Source of the DNA: Mycoplasmataceae bacterium | Lineage (GTDB): Bacteria > Bacillota_I > Bacilli_A > Mycoplasmatales > Hepatoplasmataceae | Direction of reading: 5' to 3' | Assembly: GCA_013214845.1 (NCBI GenBank) | Contig: JABSQC010000025.1 | Coordinates: 1 to 8,120 of the forward strand | DNA length: 8,120 bases | Shown: positions 7,560 through 8,120 of the stretch, piece by piece | Layout: each line of letters starts with the position of its first letter | Position numbering within the stretch: the stretch's first letter is position 1 | Position numbers and translations under genes: made by a program | The notes under the pieces: model-generated | What the model saw: only the letters and a program-made list of their open reading frames with translations | Told to the model about the DNA's origin: nothing | Database searches by the model: none

Positions 7560-8120
7560 TATGTAAATGTAATAAAGATCGGAGTGAATACAAGTAAGTT
7601 AACTACTAAGTGAGAATCGATACGATCTAAAATGCCTCCGTGTCCAGGAATTAATTTACCAAAGTCTTTTATTCCTTTCTGTCTCTTTATGTACGAGAAT
7701 AGCAAATCTCCTGAAAAAGATACAAGAGATAGCGCTAAGGAAGTAAAGAAAGCAGAAACAACAAAAAGAGTAGAATTGCTTGACATTGTTAAGCCTGAGA
7801 AAAATGAACTATCTCCTACAAGTAAAGAAAGTCATATTGTTCCTATAATTGTAGCCATAAGAACACCTCCTATAAAACCTTCAACAGTTTTATTAGGACT
7901 TATTTTTGGAGCAATTTTATTTTTACCAAAATACTTTCCAAATAAAAGACCAAAGGTATCTACTGAGGCACATATTAGAATCATGTAGAAAATAACTTCT
8001 CATCCTGCTATTGTATCAATCATTAGATATCCAAATGACATTGATGAAACTAAGAATGATATTAAGAATATGTATCTTACTTCCTTTTCACTTATGCTGT
8101 CAAATCTGCTCAATATAAAA
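7559..8120 (-). CDS. cdsA: Phosphatidate cytidylyltransferase (CDP-DAG synthase), C-terminal part
   Basis: CdsA converts phosphatidate and CTP to CDP-diacylglycerol and pyrophosphate at the membrane, feeding phosphatidylglycerol and cardiolipin synthesis. The last 186 codons are visible; the N-terminal part lies beyond 8120. The diagnostic family signature is complete at 7616-7696: SYIKR, then KD, then [11 protein letters not shown] with the catalytic-site acidic residues. Upstream of it are [13 protein letters not shown] and [16 protein letters not shown], the other conserved family block. Hydrophobic stretches between these blocks fit a polytopic membrane protein. TGA is read as Trp at least twice (GGA-TGA and ATA-TGA contexts, near 8001 and 7832). 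The TAA stop shares its last base with the rseP ATG. dxr, which lies between cdsA and rseP in Bacillus, is absent, in line with mollicutes lacking the MEP isoprenoid pathway. Confidence 0.96.

Noticed and set aside
7632..7988. A 118-codon + strand frame opposite cdsA
   Set aside because: The complementary frame carries the full CdsA signature and continues to the window edge. The + frame has no recognisable motif or ribosome binding site.

Overview
The window is a housekeeping block from a low-GC mollicute that reads TGA as tryptophan (genetic code 4). The evidence is in the genes themselves. polC, rseP and cdsA are open from end to end only if in-frame TGA codons are read through, and several of these TGAs fall where the families have tryptophan or another aromatic. 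The base composition is strongly AT-rich, and no coding signal is visible on the + strand. Gene content and order fit the Spiroplasma/Mesoplasma/Entomoplasma group best, but the genus is an inference.

All genes lie on the - strand. In transcription order, from high to low coordinates, they are: cdsA (C-terminal 186 aa, cut by the window edge), rseP (site-2 protease, 469 aa), polC (replicative DNA polymerase III alpha subunit, 1432 aa), a 70-bp gap with an extended -10 promoter and a GNRA-capped hairpin, nusA (423 aa), ylxR (90 aa) and infB (N-terminal 77 aa, cut by the window edge). Spacing is very tight: cdsA and rseP overlap by one base (TAATG), rseP and polC are 15 bp apart, nusA and ylxR overlap by 20 bp, and ylxR and infB are 8 bp apart. 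The only gap long enough for control elements is polC-nusA.

The block is a reduced form of the classic Firmicutes cluster cdsA-dxr-rseP-proS-polC-rimP-nusA-ylxR-ylxQ-infB. dxr, proS, rimP and ylxQ are absent from their usual places. The upstream half makes CDP-diacylglycerol, carries out intramembrane proteolysis and replicates the chromosome. The downstream half handles transcription elongation/termination and translation initiation, and appears to have its own promoter.

I see no mobile element, tRNA, rRNA, CRISPR array or defence system, and no gene-free stretch over 300 bp. I did not find a convincing undescribed system. The points most worth a second look are the polC-nusA control region, the unusual serine/asparagine/tyrosine-rich region where the RseP PDZ domain should be, and the missing rimP.
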